DNA from: Vibrio hippocampi
GTDB taxonomy: Bacteria; Pseudomonadota; Gammaproteobacteria; Enterobacterales; Vibrionaceae
NCBI RefSeq assembly: GCF_921292975.1
Contig: NZ_CAKLCM010000002.1
Location: 1,302,001 to 1,366,000, forward strand
Length of the DNA: 64,000 nucleotides
Reading direction: 5' to 3'
The number at the start of each line of letters is the position of its first letter. Position 1 is the first letter of the stretch. Both the position numbers and the translations under genes were made by a program. The notes beneath the pieces were generated by a model. It was not told the origin of the DNA. It saw only the letters and a program-made list of their open reading frames with translations, and made no database searches. Shown in pieces: positions 47,128 to 55,101 of this stretch.

Positions 47128-48189
47128 CTACTGATTGGGTTGCTGGTTGATATGATTCTGTAGGGAAGTACCAACTATTTCACCAAGACGCACAGGTACT
47201 GCGTTTCCAATCATTTTACCAAGGTTTTTTATCGCATATTCGCCATCTGGCTCAACGAACTCATAGTCATCAGGAAACGACTGTAAAATTGCGGCTTCCC
47301 GCAATGAAATTGCTCGGGCTTGAGTTGGGTGTCCAAAACGACCATTCCCAAAACCAAAGCACTGAGTCGTGATAGTTGGACTAGGCTCATCCCATGTCAT
47401 ACGACCATAAACGCTAGCATAGCCTTTTCCACTAGCTTTCGTATGGCATTTAGCCCGTAGTTCCTCAGGCCAATCTCGCCACGTGCCTCCTGGTTTTGAT
47501 GCTTTTATTCGCTTCAGATTCAACTCAGACAAACTACTTGAGCGATGCAATGGATCATGCTTACTAACACTACCCGCCTTAATTCTTGGCAGATGTCCTA
47601 TAACATCTTTGACCGTTATGTATTTGCTTTTATCGTGAGTTGGTTTTATTAATTCAATTTTTCCCAGACGGGAAGCTAATAAAACGAGCCTACTTCTAGT
47701 CTGTGCCATCCCATAGTCCGGACAAAAAACAACTCTCTCATCAACGAAGTAACCTTCTGATTTTAGGCCTTCTTTGAAGTCAGCGTAGACTTTATGCTTA
47801 TTCAAATCAGGAACATTTTCCATTGTAATGAAGTCAGGTTGTGATTCTTTAACTAGGCGAGCGAACTGATAAAGTAGCCCCCATCTCTCATCTTGTTCTT
47901 TAGGTTTCGCTTGAGTGTACTTAGAGAAAGGTTGGCAAGGTGCACAACCAGCAAGTAGCGAGTATGCACTATCGTCAAATCTTGACTTAATATCTTCGGC
48001 TGTAACATCCGCTACACTTTTTAGAACAAACTCAGCACTGTTGTTGTGCTCATACGGAAATTTGCAGTTCACCTCAATATCAAACCCAGCTTTTACATCA
48101 ATCCCTGCCTTTTGTAAGCCATGGGTCAGGCCACCAGCACCACAAAATAGGTCAACACCAACGATTTTCACTTTAACTACCAAAATCAA
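47128..48189 (-). CDS. Cytosine-C5 DNA methyltransferase (Dcm family)
   Basis: A 353-residue C5 methyltransferase. Motif I DLFCGAGG is near residue 13, the catalytic PCQPF at 84-88 (Cys85), ENV at 124-126 and QTRSR at 163-167, with motif IX/X regions near the C-terminus (GNAVPVRLG). The first codon in frame is TTG; a GTG six codons later is an alternative start. It lies on the same strand as, and 162 nt before, drmD, and 64 nt after the HNH gene. A C5 methyltransferase is the hallmark of class 2 DISARM (drmMII), yet here it accompanies class 1 genes. It could instead be the modification half of a restriction pair with the HNH protein. Confidence 0.93.
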   Translation of the reverse strand: MILVVKVKIVGVDLFCGAGGLTHGLQKAGIDVKAGFDIEVNCKFPYEHNNSAEFVLKSVADVTAEDIKSRFDDSAYSLLAGCAPCQPFSKYTQAKPKEQDERWGLLYQFARLVKESQPDFITMENVPDLNKHKVYADFKEGLKSEGYFVDERVVFCPDYGMAQTRSRLVLLASRLGKIELIKPTHDKSKYITVKDVIGHLPRIKAGSVSKHDPLHRSSSLSELNLKRIKASKPGGTWRDWPEELRAKCHTKASGKGYASVYGRMTWDEPSPTITTQCFGFGNGRFGHPTQARAISLREAAILQSFPDDYEFVEPDGEYAIKNLGKMIGNAVPVRLGEIVGTSLQNHINQQPNQ

Positions 48190-48253
48190 CTTTAACTTTG
48201 CGAGGACTATACCATAAATCTAGTAAAGCATCGAGCACGATAGTGAAGTGTAA

Positions 48254-49108
48254 CTATGAACAGCAAGAATCATCGTCACTAACAAACAGCTCGTTGATTA
48301 TTGTGATATATCGCTCAGCCACTGTGCCAACCTCTCGATAAGCCATCTCGAGAATCATTGATACCTGCTCGTTGTTTTCAAGAGGTACGTAGTTTTTCTC
48401 GTCCATATAAAATTCAATCGCCTTAACCTTGTCATCCCGCCCTTCTAGGAACTCACGAAAATCTTTGCTTGCTTTTGCGCTATTACATTCTCTACAGCTC
48501 GGTACCAGATTTCCGAGTCGATGCTCTCCTAGGTAAACTTTATTAATAGGGATTGCGTGCTCAATCACCAGTTCCTTTGACTCTCCACAATAAGCACATT
48601 GATGGTTGAAGTAGGCTTTGGTTGCCTGCCAATCCTCTTCAGAAAACTGCTCTGTTCCAAGGTTACTAAGGATATTTCGCACTAATAGGTTTTGAGCATT
48701 GCCTATCGCATTACCGCGGTAGCGGCTATTGGCTCTGGCAGTTGGTGCTGATAGTTTGTGCGAGAGTGTAGTTCTTGATTCAAGTGACTCACTCTCCAAC
48801 TGAGATTGGTCATAGTCGATGCCGATTCGTTTTGAGTATTTAACAAAGTAAACCGCATCTTTTTCAAACCACTGACTACATGCACGAACAGTTTGCCCAC
48901 GCACCAAGTAAACTTTGGTCCAGTATCGTTTGGATAAATCCGAAGGAAGGCTACTGATTGGAATCAAAAAAGGAAAGTTAAGGTTAAAATTGCGCTTGGA
49001 GTAATCAGCATCGCAAAGACGCTCGAACTCATTGTGATTTTTTTGTTCGCAATACTCCAGTACCTTAGGCAGAAGTGCCTGAACTAACTTTCCGATTTTC
49101 ATAGCCAC
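48254..49108 (-). CDS. HNH endonuclease
   Basis: A 284-residue protein. Its HNH nuclease domain at about 168-225 shows a zinc pair CAYC (171-174), the catalytic region VIEHAIPINK, GNLVPSCREC (second zinc pair) and NSAKASKDF. The N-terminal 165 residues are helical and not recognised and may bind DNA. The first codon is GTG with an ATG two codons later. It is followed on the same strand by the C5 methyltransferase gene, which suggests a restriction-modification pair or an added effector of the DISARM block. It is the first gene of the defence cluster. Confidence 0.85.
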   Translation of the reverse strand: MAMKIGKLVQALLPKVLEYCEQKNHNEFERLCDADYSKRNFNLNFPFLIPISSLPSDLSKRYWTKVYLVRGQTVRACSQWFEKDAVYFVKYSKRIGIDYDQSQLESESLESRTTLSHKLSAPTARANSRYRGNAIGNAQNLLVRNILSNLGTEQFSEEDWQATKAYFNHQCAYCGESKELVIEHAIPINKVYLGEHRLGNLVPSCRECNSAKASKDFREFLEGRDDKVKAIEFYMDEKNYVPLENNEQVSMILEMAYREVGTVAERYITIINELFVSDDDSCCS

Positions 49109-49287
49109 TCAACCAAGCCTTAAACTGACGATAATAGTAAGTATATGCACTAGCTGTGAAACGTAGAGCAGGAACTTCAAGAGGGATTGGGGCTAATCTA
49201 TTTAAACTCACTAGTAACTTTCAAAAGCAATTCCTAGCTATCAAGATATCAGTTGCTCCTTCTCTGACTGAGTCAGTATGGTTACTA

Positions 49288-50502
49288 TTATAGTTCTGTC
49301 TTTTCTACAAACACTCCCCTTTTTTTAACATCAGGTCCCAATACGCATACCATACTTGGGAAGGGCGCAGCATCTTGTGACTTACCACCTTGCAAGAACT
49401 TCAGACGCCCCTTAATAAAACGAATCTCGCCATTTGATAGATAATCATGGCATGCCTTAGTATCGGTTCTAGCTGGAACTAACATCACTACTGTCACCCC
49501 CTTAAGTGATTCTTCATAAGCTTTTTTGGCGAATGCTTTCAGCTTTGAATATGGCGGGTTACAAAAAACAATATGGCCACTCCAATCCTGCACTAAAGCG
49601 TTATCCTCTTCCGTAAAATATTTTCCACAAAGAGCAGTCTCAGGCTCAGCTGCTGCGTCAAGAGTGAAACCAAACTGCTGATTTAGCTGGTTAAAAATAT
49701 CTAGTGGAGTCTGCCATTTATCCTGCTTATTTTCGCCAGTTCTTGCAGATGAGTACATAACGTCTAGACTCCGTGTCGATTTATCCCCTTTCACCTGTGC
49801 AGTCTGGTCTTTATCTGGGCTAGTTAACACAGATAAATACATTAAATCGTCCTTGGTTAAATTTTTCGGTTTCACTGCTAGCGCGCTTAGCTGATAAAAC
49901 AATAGCCCCTTTTGTAGTTCATAATCCTCGTCATCTGGCCGAATCAGAGTCAAGGCAGATTTTTCCGAAATGATAGTTTCAACGGGCAACCCCACTTCAC
50001 CATCAAAGAGTTCCTTAGAACAACGGTTAACCGCAATTCTTAGGTATTTTTCAAGGTCCATTCGTACTAAATGCAATAACTCCCACTCCTGAAGCTCATG
50101 CCTCATAGAGACAATGTAAACCTTGACCAAGTTATGGCCGACTTCACGACAATCATTAGACCAAAAGCAACGAATCCCACTATCTTGCATCACTTTCCAG
50201 CTTTGATTCGCTCTTCCTTGAAATCGAACACAATCATCTATCGACTTCAGAAAAATCGAGAACCACCGCTGGGCTACCGGTTCAACCAACTTGGGTCCAA
50301 TCTGAGGAAGCTTGATTGTGAAATGATAGGCAATGAGCATTGCGTTTGATTGTGTCGCTTGTTCGTAGTGCTGTTTGAATAAAGAAATTGCTCCAGATAA
50401 CAATGGTCCTCGCTCTTGATTGACTTGCATCTTCTCAAACCAATCTTGTTTATGGATGTTAGATGAGTCCTTGCAGTAAACAAACTTATCTTCTTTTATC
50501 AT
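49288..50502 (-). CDS. YfjJ-like domain fused to a phage N6-adenine methyltransferase
   Basis: A 404-residue protein with two parts. Residues about 262-404 are a phage-type N6-adenine methyltransferase (DKWQTPLDIF, LDAAAEP, NPPYSK at 315-320, LVPARTDTKACHDY). Residues about 35-170 share order and spacing with the YfjJ/inovirus Gp2-like protein at 56512-57168 (AYHFTIKLP; RCFWSNDCREVGHNLVKVYIVS), though His residues of that family are partly replaced. Start at 50502 has GAGAGAGG upstream; a TTG 5 codons earlier is possible. It overlaps the AlpA gene by 17 nt. Role probably in self-marking or replication of the satellite. Confidence 0.82.
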   Translation of the reverse strand: MIKEDKFVYCKDSSNIHKQDWFEKMQVNQERGPLLSGAISLFKQHYEQATQSNAMLIAYHFTIKLPQIGPKLVEPVAQRWFSIFLKSIDDCVRFQGRANQSWKVMQDSGIRCFWSNDCREVGHNLVKVYIVSMRHELQEWELLHLVRMDLEKYLRIAVNRCSKELFDGEVGLPVETIISEKSALTLIRPDDEDYELQKGLLFYQLSALAVKPKNLTKDDLMYLSVLTSPDKDQTAQVKGDKSTRSLDVMYSSARTGENKQDKWQTPLDIFNQLNQQFGFTLDAAAEPETALCGKYFTEEDNALVQDWSGHIVFCNPPYSKLKAFAKKAYEESLKGVTVVMLVPARTDTKACHDYLSNGEIRFIKGRLKFLQGGKSQDAAPFPSMVCVLGPDVKKRGVFVEKTEL

Positions 50503-50683
50503 CACTACCTCTCTCAATCACAGACACGATCCATTCCTTGATATCTTGTTCAACCCAGGCAACAGCTCTATCTCCGATGTTGACACTTTGGGGAAATTCT
50601 CCAGTTTTCATTTTTCGGTAAATCGCAGACCTAGAAAGTGCGGTTAGATTCATCACCTCATTTAGACGAATTAGCCTATTCAT
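50486..50683 (-). CDS. AlpA-family regulator 1
   Basis: A 65-residue helix-turn-helix protein (MNRLIRLNEVMNLTALSRSAIYRKM...FPQSVNIGDRAVAWVEQDIKEWI) of the AlpA/P4 Vis type, which act as excisionase or gene activator in P4-like satellites and CP4-57. The start at 50683 is set by AAGGAG 8 nt upstream; an in-frame longer start has none. It is followed with overlap by the fused methyltransferase gene. Confidence 0.9.
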   Translation of the reverse strand: MNRLIRLNEVMNLTALSRSAIYRKMKTGEFPQSVNIGDRAVAWVEQDIKEWIVSVIERGSDDKRR

Positions 50684-50774
50684 GTTCGTACTCCTTCTTC
50701 GTTCATAGATATAGGAAAAACTAGTACCACTTTTTGTCACTGGCTCCCTTACCATCCCTAGACGTCCAACTCAT

Positions 50775-50814
50775 TCAATTCAAAAAAATCTCAGGCATAT
50801 ATTACTTAGGTGAA
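50775..50814. promoter_or_regulatory. 40-bp element upstream of AlpA 1 and radC, copy A
   Basis: This 40-bp segment matches 52815-52854 at 31 of 40 positions. It starts TCAATTCAAAAA and ends AGGTGAA. Both copies lie about 90-110 bp upstream of a minus-strand AlpA gene and in front of a plus-strand operon, so a shared divergent promoter or operator is likely. Confidence 0.5.
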
Positions 50815-50844
50815 GTAGTGCATTGATTAGATTGGAGAAATAAA

Positions 50845-51318
50845 ATGAAGGACAAATCCACCAGCTACCTAAAAGCCAAATCGTTGCCGGAACACCAAGT
50901 GCTGGAGCAGACCGCGCAAATAATAGCTAACCGACATTTAAAAGGAGATGTATTTACAAGCCCCAACGCCACAAAAGAGTTTTTGACTTACAAACTGGCT
51001 CAACACGAACGCGAAGTTTTCGCAGTGCTATTACTGGACAATCAACATCGATTGATTGAATACAATGAGCTGTTCTTTGGAACCATTGATGCTGCTACGG
51101 TTTATCCGAGAGAAGTCGTTAAGCTTGCATTAGAGCGAAACGCCGCAGCAGTCATTTTCGCTCACAACCATCCATCAGGACAGGCTGAGCCCTCACAAGC
51201 AGATAGACGCATCACTTCACGGCTTAGTGACGCATTAGCTTTGATCGATATTAGAGTGCTTGATCATTTTGTGATTGGAGAAACACCCGTTTCATTTGCT
51301 GAAAGGGGGCTAATATGA
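50845..51318 (+). CDS. radC: RadC-family JAB/MPN domain protein
   Basis: A 157-residue protein with the RadC metalloprotease-like motif: HNHPSG at 107-112 followed by Ser117 and Asp120 (HxHx(n)SxxD). It lacks the N-terminal helix-hairpin-helix of chromosomal RadC, which is usual for island-borne copies such as E. coli YfjY. Its activity is unclear despite the historical DNA-repair name. Its stop overlaps the following DUF2787 gene (ATGA). It is divergent from AlpA 1. Confidence 0.9.
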   Translation: MKDKSTSYLKAKSLPEHQVLEQTAQIIANRHLKGDVFTSPNATKEFLTYKLAQHEREVFAVLLLDNQHRLIEYNELFFGTIDAATVYPREVVKLALERNAAAVIFAHNHPSGQAEPSQADRRITSRLSDALALIDIRVLDHFVIGETPVSFAERGLI

Positions 51319-51761
51319 GCTTGCCAATTTTGCATAACGACGTATTGCCATTATCGAACGAGCTTAAAGTAAGACTTTGCGCTTCACTTGAATTGTGTGC
51401 AGTTCCCAAAGAAGCAAAACGTATCGCTCTTAATTTTCGGGATACTCAGTACTATCAAACCGGTAATGGGTCTCACCCTATCGAGGTTCATCTGGCCAGA
51501 GATACCATTGAGAGCCCTTGGCACATCGCGGTCATGGCGAGCTTTGCCTATCCAGATGAGCACAGTACACAAATGGAAGTCCAGCTCTACTTCAACTTTT
51601 GTCATGGCTGGTTTTATCAACCAGACATTGAACGCTGTGATCTCGACCAGCCACAAGTCATTGAGCTATTTCAGTCTTGGGACAAAGCCTTTGTGAAGTT
51701 ACTAAATAACAAAGGCTTCAACCAACTCACTCTTACCGTTCTTAAAACGCTTTTGCCTTAA
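51315..51761 (+). CDS. DUF2787 family protein, copy 1
   Basis: A 148-residue protein of the DUF2787 type common beside radC in Vibrio and Shewanella islands. Shared core: [20 protein letters not shown], then FAYPD...[19 protein letters not shown]. Function unknown. Coupled to radC by a 4-nt overlap. A second family member follows 50 nt later. Confidence 0.75.
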   Translation: MSLPILHNDVLPLSNELKVRLCASLELCAVPKEAKRIALNFRDTQYYQTGNGSHPIEVHLARDTIESPWHIAVMASFAYPDEHSTQMEVQLYFNFCHGWFYQPDIERCDLDQPQVIELFQSWDKAFVKLLNNKGFNQLTLTVLKTLLP

Positions 51762-51811
51762 GCACAACCTCTTGAATTAATTGCCGCTCGCAACAGCGGT
51801 AAGGAGCCTTT

Positions 51812-52258
51812 ATGTCTGTAACAACGACCACACAACCCCCATTAACCTTTGCCAATACCGCTCTAAGGGTTTCAGATAAGTTACTTAATGCACTAATAAC
51901 AACAGTGTCAAACAAGAATATATCTGAGGCAAGAACCGTCACTGTTAACTTTAGAGATACCAGTTACACGGCCGATACTGGTGGATTTCATCCAGTTGAA
52001 ATTTGCTTTACTAAAGTTAACGGCAATCATTGCCACCTACTTTACATCACAGACTTCAGCTTCTCCGGAGGCCACTACCCCGAACTTGCTCGTGATTTGG
52101 ATTTTGATATCGGTAACAATGCGTTCTTTGCTCGCTACTCGGGCTGGCAATGCCTTGATAGCGACGATGTACGTGAGATGTATACGCTTTGGGAAAGAAA
52201 TTTTCTAGCTTATCTGGATATGGGAAGCTTTGATGAAATAAAAGTTGAGTGCTTTTAA
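51812..52258 (+). CDS. DUF2787 family protein, copy 2
   Basis: A 148-residue paralogue of the preceding protein with the same length and the same NFRDTSYTADTGGFHPVEI core, the DFSFSGGHYPELARDLDFD stretch and a C-terminal LWERNFLAYL helix. Identity between the copies is moderate, so duplication is old. AAGGAG lies 6 nt upstream of the start. Function unknown. It ends at the hairpin at 52269. Confidence 0.75.
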   Translation: MSVTTTTQPPLTFANTALRVSDKLLNALITTVSNKNISEARTVTVNFRDTSYTADTGGFHPVEICFTKVNGNHCHLLYITDFSFSGGHYPELARDLDFDIGNNAFFARYSGWQCLDSDDVREMYTLWERNFLAYLDMGSFDEIKVECF

Positions 52259-52268
52259 ACAGCAAAAG

Positions 52269-52292
52269 CAAGGCTTGGGTGACCAAGCCTTG
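52269..52292 (+). terminator. Hairpin terminator after the radC-DUF2787 operon
   Basis: CAAGGCTTGG-gtga-CCAAGCCTTG is a perfect 10-bp stem with a short loop, followed by TTGCCTTA, a weak U-run. It lies 11 nt after the DUF2787 stop. Confidence 0.7.
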
Positions 52293-52303
52293 TTGCCTTA
52301 GTA

Positions 52304-52489
52304 TTAACGATTTCGAATTTTTTGCCTCATCCAAGCGTCAATATCCCGAGCTCTCCATTTTACCGACTTAGCCCCTACACGTACTTGGCGAGGAAATTGT
52401 TGAAATTCCATAAGCTTGTAGATACAGGTTCGCCCTAAGGCAACACGACTCATTACCTGACGAACATTGAGCCAATCTCCCTGGTCCAT
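52304..52489 (-). CDS. AlpA-family regulator 2
   Basis: A 61-residue MerR/AlpA-like winged helix protein (WLNVRQVMSRVALGRTCIYKLM...FPRQVRVGAKSVKWRARDIDAWM). It starts 8 nt after the end of AlpA 3 on the same strand, so the two form a tandem operon. Confidence 0.85.
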   Translation of the reverse strand: MDQGDWLNVRQVMSRVALGRTCIYKLMEFQQFPRQVRVGAKSVKWRARDIDAWMRQKIRNR

Positions 52490-52497
52490 GTAATACC

Positions 52498-52707
52498 TCA
52501 GTCCATATCATAGCCATACAAAACATTTTCATTACGGCGCCCTAGTACATCGCGCATCCAATCTTGCACTTCGCTTTCAAGCCAAACCGCAGCTCGACAG
52601 CCCAACGGAACACATCTTGGGAAACGTTCTTCTTTGATATAACGATTGATAGAAGAGCGACTCAAACTCGTCATTTCCATCACTTGCTTCATCCTGATAA
52701 ATCGCAT
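52498..52707 (-). CDS. AlpA-family regulator 3
   Basis: A 69-residue AlpA-type protein (MRFIRMKQVMEMTSLSRSSI...FPRCVPLGCRAAVWLESEVQDWM). AGGGGG precedes the start. It is upstream of AlpA 2 and about 108 bp from the 40-bp element copy B, divergent from the WYL-led operon. Confidence 0.88.
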   Translation of the reverse strand: MRFIRMKQVMEMTSLSRSSINRYIKEERFPRCVPLGCRAAVWLESEVQDWMRDVLGRRNENVLYGYDMD

Positions 52708-52814
52708 GATACCCCCTACTATCGTCCATTCATAAGATATGACATTAGTAGAGCTAATTTTTGTTCGCCGCAGTCCCCTGGTGTGTAGTTTGGGTCTTTA
52801 AGTCGCCAGCTAAG

Positions 52815-52854
52815 TCAATTCAAAAATAAAACAAACATACATTACCAAGGTGAA
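52815..52854. promoter_or_regulatory. 40-bp element upstream of AlpA 3, copy B
   Basis: Matches copy A (50775-50814) at 31 of 40 positions. The rest of the 52708-53086 gap contains no gene that I can support; it must hold promoters for the divergent AlpA pair and the WYL gene. Confidence 0.5.
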
Positions 52855-53086
52855 TCGGCCGCCTTTAATTGCTATTAATCAGTTAAGCATCGCACACTTT
52901 GAAGCTTCCCTTTCAATTGCGCCAACCGTGACTGATAGCAAATAAAGCAAGCCATAAAATCCATCCGGCAAGTAATGCCCGCTCAATCCGTAGCATCAGA
53001 AATTATTTACTGATAGCACAGCAAGTTAGTTCAAACCACTCTATCTGAATAGCATTGCTCTGCCTTAACCTACACAGCAGTTAGTT

Positions 53087-53845
53087 ATGGCGACTAAACC
53101 CAACTTGAGAGACCACGTATCGCTTCTTTTTGAGCTGCACAATCGCATACCACAAACTCACTCAATAGCCGTACAGGAGTTACAACAGCAACTATCTTCT
53201 ATCGGAATCGAACGAGATATTCGAACTATCCAAAGAAATCTCGACATTCTTGTCCAACACCTCAACGTTTCCAAAGATACCCGTGACCGCCCTTATGGGT
53301 ATCGCCGTGAGGCTTCAACGCTAAATAGCTTCGGGGAAAGAGAAACTATCCTTCTTACCTTCGCAGAGCAATGGCTAACTAACACTTTTCCAGTCGAGTA
53401 TCGAGCCATCATCCACTCTATCTTTAATGACATCCAGCAACAGAAGTCCCAAAGACACGACACCATGCCATTGCAAGAACTGCTCTACGTAGACGAGTCT
53501 TTGATTCCAAACATTAGCTACACGTCTGTCTTCAGCTCAGCTTTCGAGCTGATATGCAAGGCACTGATGAACACAAATCAACTCAAAGTTGAATTACCTG
53601 GTGGTCAACAAAACATTGAACCCCTAGGTTTGGCGATAACGGAGCAAGGTTTAACTGTTGTCTATCAAGAGGCAGAAAGCTGTCAAGTGAAGCATGCCGA
53701 CGTCTCAGACATAACCAATGCAGACCTATCAACCTTCGATTTCAAAAGGCCAAAAGAATTTTCAATCAAGGCTTACATCAAACAGCAACTCGCAACCGAG
53801 CAACAGAACTCAATTAAGCATAACAACCGCCCTACGACCATGTAG
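53087..53845 (+). CDS. Helix-turn-helix/WYL-domain regulator
   Basis: A 252-residue protein: N-terminal winged helix (about 1-75, IAVQELQQQLSSIGIERDIRTIQRNL), a middle helical part and a C-terminal WYL-type fold (about 130-220) that usually binds nucleic-acid or nucleotide ligands; the defining Trp-Tyr-Leu is not conserved. Such proteins often repress defence and island genes. It heads a plus-strand run with two small genes and a membrane-anchored protein. The likely target is its own operon and the divergent AlpA genes. The Gly-rich start context lacks a strong ribosome-binding site. Confidence 0.75.
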   Translation: MATKPNLRDHVSLLFELHNRIPQTHSIAVQELQQQLSSIGIERDIRTIQRNLDILVQHLNVSKDTRDRPYGYRREASTLNSFGERETILLTFAEQWLTNTFPVEYRAIIHSIFNDIQQQKSQRHDTMPLQELLYVDESLIPNISYTSVFSSAFELICKALMNTNQLKVELPGGQQNIEPLGLAITEQGLTVVYQEAESCQVKHADVSDITNADLSTFDFKRPKEFSIKAYIKQQLATEQQNSIKHNNRPTTM

Positions 53846-53877
53846 GGCTCAAACTAAAAACAATAAAAGGATACTAG

Positions 53878-53976
53878 ATGACATTCACTAAAACGTTACT
53901 GGCTTGCATTACGAAACCATCCTGCCAACTAAAGTGCGATTCAGCAAATCAGTCAACTACAAGGACAGCGCTATGA
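53878..53976 (+). CDS. Possible 32-residue leader peptide gene
   Basis: ATG preceded by AAAAGGA, reading MTFTKTLLACITKPSCQLK and ending in TGA within ATGA, where the next small gene starts. The overlap suggests translational coupling. Cys-rich (three Cys). No family known; short enough to be chance. Confidence 0.4.
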   Translation: MTFTKTLLACITKPSCQLKCDSANQSTTRTAL

Positions 53977-54089
53977 AAGCTCTCCTCGCAATCGGTATCG
54001 GACTGTCTGTTTTACTCGGCTCAAAAAGCCTTCCATTTTGGCTCGTCATCGTGGCCATCATTTTGTTTGGCGGCAAAAAATCAAACTAG
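53973..54089 (+). CDS. 38-residue single-helix membrane protein
   Basis: Reads MKALLAIGIGLSV...LVIVAIILFGGKKSN: nearly all hydrophobic with a basic tail, so one or two membrane helices. AAGGA lies about 8 nt before the ATG. A longer in-frame start at 53904 adds an unlikely polar leader. Lies 16 nt before the next gene; likely same operon. Confidence 0.55.
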   Translation: MKALLAIGIGLSVLLGSKSLPFWLVIVAIILFGGKKSN

Positions 54090-54105
54090 TAAATAAGGAA
54101 ATCAC

Positions 54106-54864
54106 ATGAGTTCAATCAAAAAAATCATTCTGGGTTGGCTAGCTCTTTCCATCGTTATTGGTGGATGGGCTCTTGTTACAGGAAATACGTCTGAGGAAGC
54201 CATGCTTAAAAATCAATTTGTAGGCATCTGTGAGGATGTTCTGGACGAGGTTGAAGATGAAATCAACAACCACTTAAAACTAAAGTTGTTCGAATCTGGC
54301 AGACCAGGGAAGATTCAAGTTGATGGTGTCAACGAGGAACTAATTACAGCAGAACGCGGCCACAACGGCGCAGCTATCGCTTGTCCATACGAACTCGATG
54401 CCAATTTCGATACAAAAGGCATTAATGTCTTTACCATTGTAAAGCTTGACTATGACGGTGATGTCGTTAGAACAGAAAATGTGATTAATGGTCTACACTC
54501 ACAATCAAAGAAAACCACCAGCATTGACTCACAACGTAGTTCTAAATTTCGCGAGTTAGCCAGAGTCCAGATCTGCGAGACCGTTTTCGAAACAAACGTG
54601 GAATTTACTAAGAATCAATTTGATACCCACATACCTAAGGCAGGTGCTGTTGCACAGATGAGTCAACAGCCAATAATCGCTGACTCACATAACGGTAAGC
54701 CAAATGCATTCATTTGTGACTTCATACTAGAATCATCGGTTACAGGCATTGAGCCACACATGATTTTTGAAGTTGAGATAGACTCAAGCCAAAGTATTAC
54801 CTCAGTTGTAGGTTGGCCTGATGTCTTTGACCCACAAGAGAACCTATGGTGGTCAGAGCTTTAA
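54106..54864 (+). CDS. Membrane-anchored protein with an internal duplication, function unknown
   Basis: A 252-residue protein with one N-terminal membrane helix (about 6-25), the rest probably periplasmic. Two halves appear to repeat: ICEDVLDEVEDE...IACPYELDANFDTKGINVFTIVKLDYDG (about 42-125) and ICETVFETNVEF...FICDFILESSVTGIEPHMIFEVEIDSS (about 158-238), each with two Cys at matching places (ICE...C). Disulfide pairs per half are plausible. AAGGAA precedes the start. It ends the WYL-led run and is followed by a hairpin terminator. No family recognised. Confidence 0.65.
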   Translation: MSSIKKIILGWLALSIVIGGWALVTGNTSEEAMLKNQFVGICEDVLDEVEDEINNHLKLKLFESGRPGKIQVDGVNEELITAERGHNGAAIACPYELDANFDTKGINVFTIVKLDYDGDVVRTENVINGLHSQSKKTTSIDSQRSSKFRELARVQICETVFETNVEFTKNQFDTHIPKAGAVAQMSQQPIIADSHNGKPNAFICDFILESSVTGIEPHMIFEVEIDSSQSITSVVGWPDVFDPQENLWWSEL

Positions 54865-54996
54865 CAGCATGTATGGGGAGATTAGTTTCCTAGTACTTTC
54901 AAAGATATATTATTGAGAAAAACCCTTGTGGAGACCAAACGGCCTTATCTTAAACATTCGACTATCCAGAATTAAAATATACTAAAAAGTAAAAAG

Positions 54997-55019
54997 ACGC
55001 CCTTACTTTTGAAGGGCGT
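54997..55019 (+). terminator. Hairpin terminator after the WYL-led operon
   Basis: ACGCCCTT and AAGGGCGT form an 8-bp stem with a 7-nt loop, with A-runs before and TTTAA after. Also usable for minus-strand transcripts. Confidence 0.75.
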
Positions 55020-55101
55020 TTAACAATATAATGGCGATATGGTCTAGCTAATAATCTCAAACAGCGGTGTCTCGACAGTGCACCTTTCCGGTACGCTAAT
55101 T

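Noticed and set aside
49288..50502. Phage N6-adenine methylase as a DISARM subunit
   Set aside because: It is coupled to AlpA 1 in the satellite backbone and separated from the HNH gene by 179 nt; better seen as an element gene.
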